Positions 60,732-64,000 of a DNA stretch of 64,000 nucleotides are shown here, one piece after another (within the stretch, counting starts at the first letter, position 1; every line of letters starts with the position of its first letter). The notes beneath the pieces were generated by a model. The model ran no database searches. It had not been told where the DNA came from and was given only the letters and a program-made list of their open reading frames with translations. The stretch is from Paeniglutamicibacter cryotolerans (GTDB lineage Bacteria > Actinomycetota > Actinomycetes > Actinomycetales > Micrococcaceae): the NCBI RefSeq assembly GCF_014190875.1, contig NZ_JACHVS010000001.1, forward strand, positions 248,001-312,000, read 5' to 3'. Position numbers and translations under genes: made by a program.

Positions 60732-62153
60732 TTACAAGTCCGCGAGCACGGACATCGGGTTCTCGATGGCGTCCGCGACAAAGCGCAGGAAGCCGCCGGC
60801 GGTTCCGCCGTCGCAGACCCGGTGGTCGAAGGTCAGCGTCAGTTCGGTGACCTTGCGGACGGCCAGTTCACCGTCGACGACCCAGGCGCGGTCGATGATG
60901 CGACCGACGCCGAGGATCGCCGCCTCGGGGTAGTTGATGATGGCGGCCGAACCGTCAACACCGAAGACCCCGTAGTTGTTCAGCGTGAAGGTGCCGCTGG
61001 TCAGCTCCTGCGGGGTGGCCTTGCCCGAACGCGCGACAGCTGTCAGGCGCTTGAGCTCGGCATCGATCCCGCGGGCGCTGAGCTTGTCCGCGTTCTGGAT
61101 GCTGGGCACCATCAGGCCGCGGTCGGTCTGGGCGGCGAAGCCCAAGTTCACGCCGTTGAACGAGAGGATCTCTTCCCCGCCGTCCGCGGCGGGCTGGATC
61201 CGGGTGTTCAGCTCCGGGTACTTGGCCAGGCCGGCCAGGGTGAAGCGGGCAATGAGGGCCAGCAGGCCCGGGGTGGTCTCCGGGTTCGATGCCTTCATCG
61301 AGGCGCGCAGCTCGAGCAATGCCGTGGCATCCACGTCGACCCACACCGTGGCCTCGGGGATTTCGCTGCGCGACCGCGACATGGCGGCGGCAATGGTCTT
61401 GCGCACGCCCTTCATCGGGGTGCGTGCTGCAATGCCCAGACCCGAGCGGGCGTCCTGGTCGCCGGTGACTGCGATCGGTGCCGCTGCCGCCGGAGCCGCA
61501 ACGGGAGCCGGAACGGCAACGGGTGCCAGTGGCGCGGCAACCGGCGCCGAGGCGCCACCGGAGATGGCCGCCTCGACGTCGGAACGAACGATCAGTCCGC
61601 CGATACCGGATCCACGCAGCGATGCCACGTCGATGCCGTTTTCGCGGGCCATGCGGCGCACGATCGGGGAAATCACCAACGGGGCCGGAACACCCGCCGA
61701 GGCCGCCGCCGGAGCGGTCGACACTGCCGTGGCCGCGTTGCGCGGACGACGGGTGCGGGTCTTATTACCCAGGCCGCCCGGGGTACCGTAGCCGATCAGG
61801 ACGTTGCCGGAACCGGCTTCTTCTTCGGGCTCCACGACACCGGCACGCTCCTCCTCGCGGTAGGTCAGCGCACCCTCGGTGGCCGGGGCTGCAGCAGCCG
61901 CGGGAGCGGCAACGCCGTCCTCCACCGAGATCAGCGGCTTGCCGACGTCCATCGTCTCGCCGGCTGCGCCGTGCAGCTGGTGCACGGTCCCGGCGTAGGG
62001 GCTGGGCACCTCCACCATCGATTTGGCTGTTTCAACCTCGGCGATCGGCTGGTCGATGACCACCGTGTCGCCGACCTTGACCAGCCAGGTGACCAGGTCG
62101 GCCTCGGTCAGGCCCTCTCCCAGGTCCGGGAGCAGGAAAGTCCGGATGCTCAT
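60732..62153 (-). CDS. Dihydrolipoamide acyltransferase (E2) of a branched-chain-type complex
   Basis: A 473-residue E2. An N-terminal lipoyl domain has the lipoyl-lysine in EVETAKSMVEVPSP; then come Ala/Pro-rich linkers, a peripheral-subunit-binding domain (ISPIVRRMARENGIDVASLRG), a second Ala/Pro linker and the acyltransferase domain with the catalytic DHRVCDGGTAGGFLRF. The start MSIRTFLLPDLGEG overlaps the E1-beta stop by ATGA. With two-subunit E1 this fits branched-chain 2-oxo acid dehydrogenase rather than actinobacterial pyruvate dehydrogenase. Confidence 0.92.
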   Translation of the reverse strand: MSIRTFLLPDLGEGLTEADLVTWLVKVGDTVVIDQPIAEVETAKSMVEVPSPYAGTVHQLHGAAGETMDVGKPLISVEDGVAAPAAAAAPATEGALTYREEERAGVVEPEEEAGSGNVLIGYGTPGGLGNKTRTRRPRNAATAVSTAPAAASAGVPAPLVISPIVRRMARENGIDVASLRGSGIGGLIVRSDVEAAISGGASAPVAAPLAPVAVPAPVAAPAAAAPIAVTGDQDARSGLGIAARTPMKGVRKTIAAAMSRSRSEIPEATVWVDVDATALLELRASMKASNPETTPGLLALIARFTLAGLAKYPELNTRIQPAADGGEEILSFNGVNLGFAAQTDRGLMVPSIQNADKLSARGIDAELKRLTAVARSGKATPQELTSGTFTLNNYGVFGVDGSAAIINYPEAAILGVGRIIDRAWVVDGELAVRKVTELTLTFDHRVCDGGTAGGFLRFVADAIENPMSVLADL

Positions 62154-63247
62154 GCGTTTTCCTCCCACTGCAGCTGGTCCACCGTGTCAAGGATCCTATC
62201 GACGCTGGGCAGGTAGTACTTCTCAAGTTTCGGTGCCGGGAACGGCACGTCGAAGCCGGTCACGCGCAGCACGGGTGCCGCCAGCGAGTGGAAGCACCTC
62301 TCCTGCACGCGGGCAACGATTTCGCTGGCAACCGAGGCAAAGCCCTGAGCCTCGGCGATGACCACTGCACGGCCGGTACGGCGCACCGAGGCGCAGATGG
62401 TTTCGTCGTCGAACGGCACGATGGAGCGCACGTCGATGACCTCCAGGCTGCGCCCCTCGGCCGCAGCAGCCTCGGCGGCAGCCATGGCGGTGGAGACAGA
62501 GGGGCCGTAGGCGATCAGCGTCGCGTCGGTGCCGGGGCGGGCGATGGCCGCCTTGCCCTCCATCGACGGGGTGGCCTTGTTCTCGTGCTCCAGGCGCAGT
62601 GCCTCGAGATCGACAGTGTCCTTGGACCAGTAGAGCTTCTTCGGCTCGAGGAAGACGACCGGATCCGGGGAGTCGATGGCCTCGCGCAGCATCCGGTATG
62701 CGTCGGTGACGGTAGCCGGGGTGTAGACCTTCAGGCCGGGCGTGTGCGCGTAGTAGGCCTCGGAAGAGTCGCAGTGGTGCTCCACGCCGCCGATGCCGCC
62801 GGCGTACGGGATGCGGATGACCATCGGCAGCGGCAGCTTGCCCTTGGTGCGGTTGTGCATCTTGGCCACGTGCGAGGCGACCTGCTCGAACGCCGGGTAG
62901 GCGAACGCGTCGAACTGCATTTCGATGACCGGGCGCATGCCGTTCATGGCCATGCCCAGCGCCATGCCCACAATGCCGGATTCGGCCAGGGGCGTGTCGA
63001 AGCAGCGGGACTTGCCGAACTCGGCGGTCAGGCCGTCGGTGATGCGGAAGACGCCACCGAGGACTCCGACGTCCTCGCCGAAGATGGTGACTGCGTTGTC
63101 CTGGTTCATGGCGTCGCGCAGGGCGGTGTTCAGCGCCTTGGCGAAGGTCACCGGCTGCGGCGCCGAAGCGGCGGCGCTGGCCGCCGCGCGGGCGGTTGCG
63201 GCGCTGACGTTTCCATTGGCTTCGGACGAGGTGGTCACGATGCTCAT
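62150..63247 (-). CDS. Branched-chain-type 2-oxo acid dehydrogenase E1 beta
   Basis: A 365-residue beta subunit: FAKALNTALRDAMNQDNAVT, FGEDVGVLGGVFRITDGLT, FDTPLAESGIVGMALGMAMN and the C-terminal DVRSIVPFDDETICASVRRT are the typical ThDP-dependent transketolase-like sequences. A Ser/Ala-rich N-terminal extension of about 30 residues precedes the conserved part. It overlaps both neighbours by ATGA, so the three subunits are translated as a coupled unit. Confidence 0.92.
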   Translation of the reverse strand: MSIVTTSSEANGNVSAATARAAASAAASAPQPVTFAKALNTALRDAMNQDNAVTIFGEDVGVLGGVFRITDGLTAEFGKSRCFDTPLAESGIVGMALGMAMNGMRPVIEMQFDAFAYPAFEQVASHVAKMHNRTKGKLPLPMVIRIPYAGGIGGVEHHCDSSEAYYAHTPGLKVYTPATVTDAYRMLREAIDSPDPVVFLEPKKLYWSKDTVDLEALRLEHENKATPSMEGKAAIARPGTDATLIAYGPSVSTAMAAAEAAAAEGRSLEVIDVRSIVPFDDETICASVRRTGRAVVIAEAQGFASVASEIVARVQERCFHSLAAPVLRVTGFDVPFPAPKLEKYYLPSVDRILDTVDQLQWEENA

Positions 63248-64000
63248 TTTCCGTCCTCCTCACGGGAGAGTTCGTCGGCCAGCATGGCGGACTGTTCGAT
63301 CAATTGCGGGGTGGGTGTGGCGTATACCCAGCGGAAGAGGTCCTGCGGATCCGGCGTCTCTTCGCTGTTCATGCCATCGCGCAGGTAGCTTGCCGTTTCC
63401 TCGGCGCGGGCGGCAATGCGCTCCTCGTCGGCCTCGGTGAGCAGGCCCTGACCCTTCAGGAAGCCACGCATCCGGTTGACCGGATCCTTGGCCATCCATG
63501 CTTTGACCTCGTCGTCTTCGCGGTAGCGGGTCGCGTCATCGGCGTTGGTGTGCGCCTGCATGCGGTAGGTGTGCGCCTCGATCAACAGCGGGCCATTGCC
63601 CTCGCGGGCCAGCTTCACCGCGCGGTCGAGCACAGACATCAACGCAACCAGGTCGTTGCCGTCGACGCGTTCGCCGGCCATGCCGTAGCCGACCGCCTTG
63701 TGGGCCAACGACGGGGCAACTGTCTGCGAGGACAACGGAACCGAGATCGCGTACTTGTTGTTCTGTACGAAGAAGATCACCGGAAGGTTGAATACGGCGG
63801 CGAAGTTCAGCGCCTCGTGGAAATCGCCCTCCGAGGTGGCGCCGTCGCCGCACATGGCCAACACGACGGTGTCCTCACCGCGCAGCTTTGCCGCGTGGGC
63901 AACGCCGACCGCGTGCAGCAGCTGCGTGGTCAGCGGGGTGGACTGGATGCCGACCTTGTACTGCGTCGGGTCGTAGCCACCGTGCCAATCACCGCGGAAG
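63244..64000 (-). CDS. Branched-chain-type 2-oxo acid dehydrogenase E1 alpha, 5' part outside window
   Basis: The C-terminal ~250 residues are visible. The ThDP/Mg site is VLAMCGDGATSEGDFHEALN followed by FNLPVIFFVQNNKYAIS; the phosphorylation-loop-like region AHTYRMQAHTNADDATRYRE is complete. The frame continues upstream past the right edge (FRGDWHGGYDP near 63990), so the start is not seen. It is first of the E1-alpha, E1-beta, E2 operon. Confidence 0.93.
   Translation of the reverse strand, partial: FRGDWHGGYDPTQYKVGIQSTPLTTQLLHAVGVAHAAKLRGEDTVVLAMCGDGATSEGDFHEALNFAAVFNLPVIFFVQNNKYAISVPLSSQTVAPSLAHKAVGYGMAGERVDGNDLVALMSVLDRAVKLAREGNGPLLIEAHTYRMQAHTNADDATRYREDDEVKAWMAKDPVNRMRGFLKGQGLLTEADEERIAARAEETASYLRDGMNSEETPDPQDLFRWVYATPTPQLIEQSAMLADELSREEDGK

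Noticed and set aside
1..64000. CRISPR array, rRNA operon or prophage
   Set aside because: No regularly spaced repeats, rRNA-like sequence, integrase or phage structural gene was seen; the only mobile element is the IS at 35636-37542.

Overview
The window is high-GC actinobacterial chromosome. Menaquinone genes (menD, menF, menC, menG and a long-chain prenyl diphosphate synthase), an actinobacterial type VII secretion locus, a branched-chain 2-oxo acid dehydrogenase cluster and a PucR/GabT pair all fit a Micrococcaceae member such as Arthrobacter or Paeniglutamicibacter. The genus is inferred from gene content, not from a search.

Layout. 1-9,940: partial cystathionine beta-synthase, HhH-GPD DNA glycosylase, thioredoxin, tRNA-Tyr, YajQ, the iron-uptake operon efeUOB behind a DtxR/IdeR-like box, HtpX and an MFS exporter. 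10,331-12,344: a Fur/PerR-type regulator with a near-perfect operator over its ribosome-binding site, followed by catalase. 12,400-14,547: about 2.1 kb with no intact gene and several broken coding fragments. 14,548-22,545: FprA-type reductase; a four-gene operon (carbamoylase, DUF5058-like protein, second membrane protein, M20 amidohydrolase) facing a LacI regulator across an operator; then RarD. 22,618-30,358: a compact type VII secretion locus with two small WXG100-like proteins, a small membrane protein, EccD, a MinD-like ATPase and EccC, but no EccB, EccE or mycosin. A helicase remnant follows.

30,780-35,635: GabT, an NSS-family symporter with its small subunit, and a PucR regulator whose stop codon carries an IS1634-type insertion (35,636-37,542). 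37,575-46,433: acidic SUKH-like protein, HIT protein, menaquinone genes and an amino-acid ABC transporter.

46,554-54,330 is the most original part. A TPR-only protein is divergent from a 56-residue peptide with a signal sequence and an NNNWPL tail, across a shared promoter with an inverted repeat. Next to it are three overlapping genes (cellulose-synthase-like glycosyltransferase, STAS-like protein, GGDEF-EAL protein) and, divergently, a secreted GH18-like protein with two chitin-binding-type modules. I read this as a candidate peptide-signalling pair beside a cyclic-di-GMP-linked exopolysaccharide module. The link between the two halves is inference from proximity.

54,653-64,000: SdpI-like protein, MenC, PAP2 phosphatase, a frameshifted MFS gene, an SRPBCC protein with a truncated ArsR-type regulator, an MBL-fold hydrolase, and the bkd-type E2, E1-beta and partial E1-alpha genes. 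Three disrupted genes (helicase remnant, MFS gene, ArsR gene) plus the decayed 2.1 kb block suggest ongoing gene loss, although single-base slips in C-runs could also be sequence errors.
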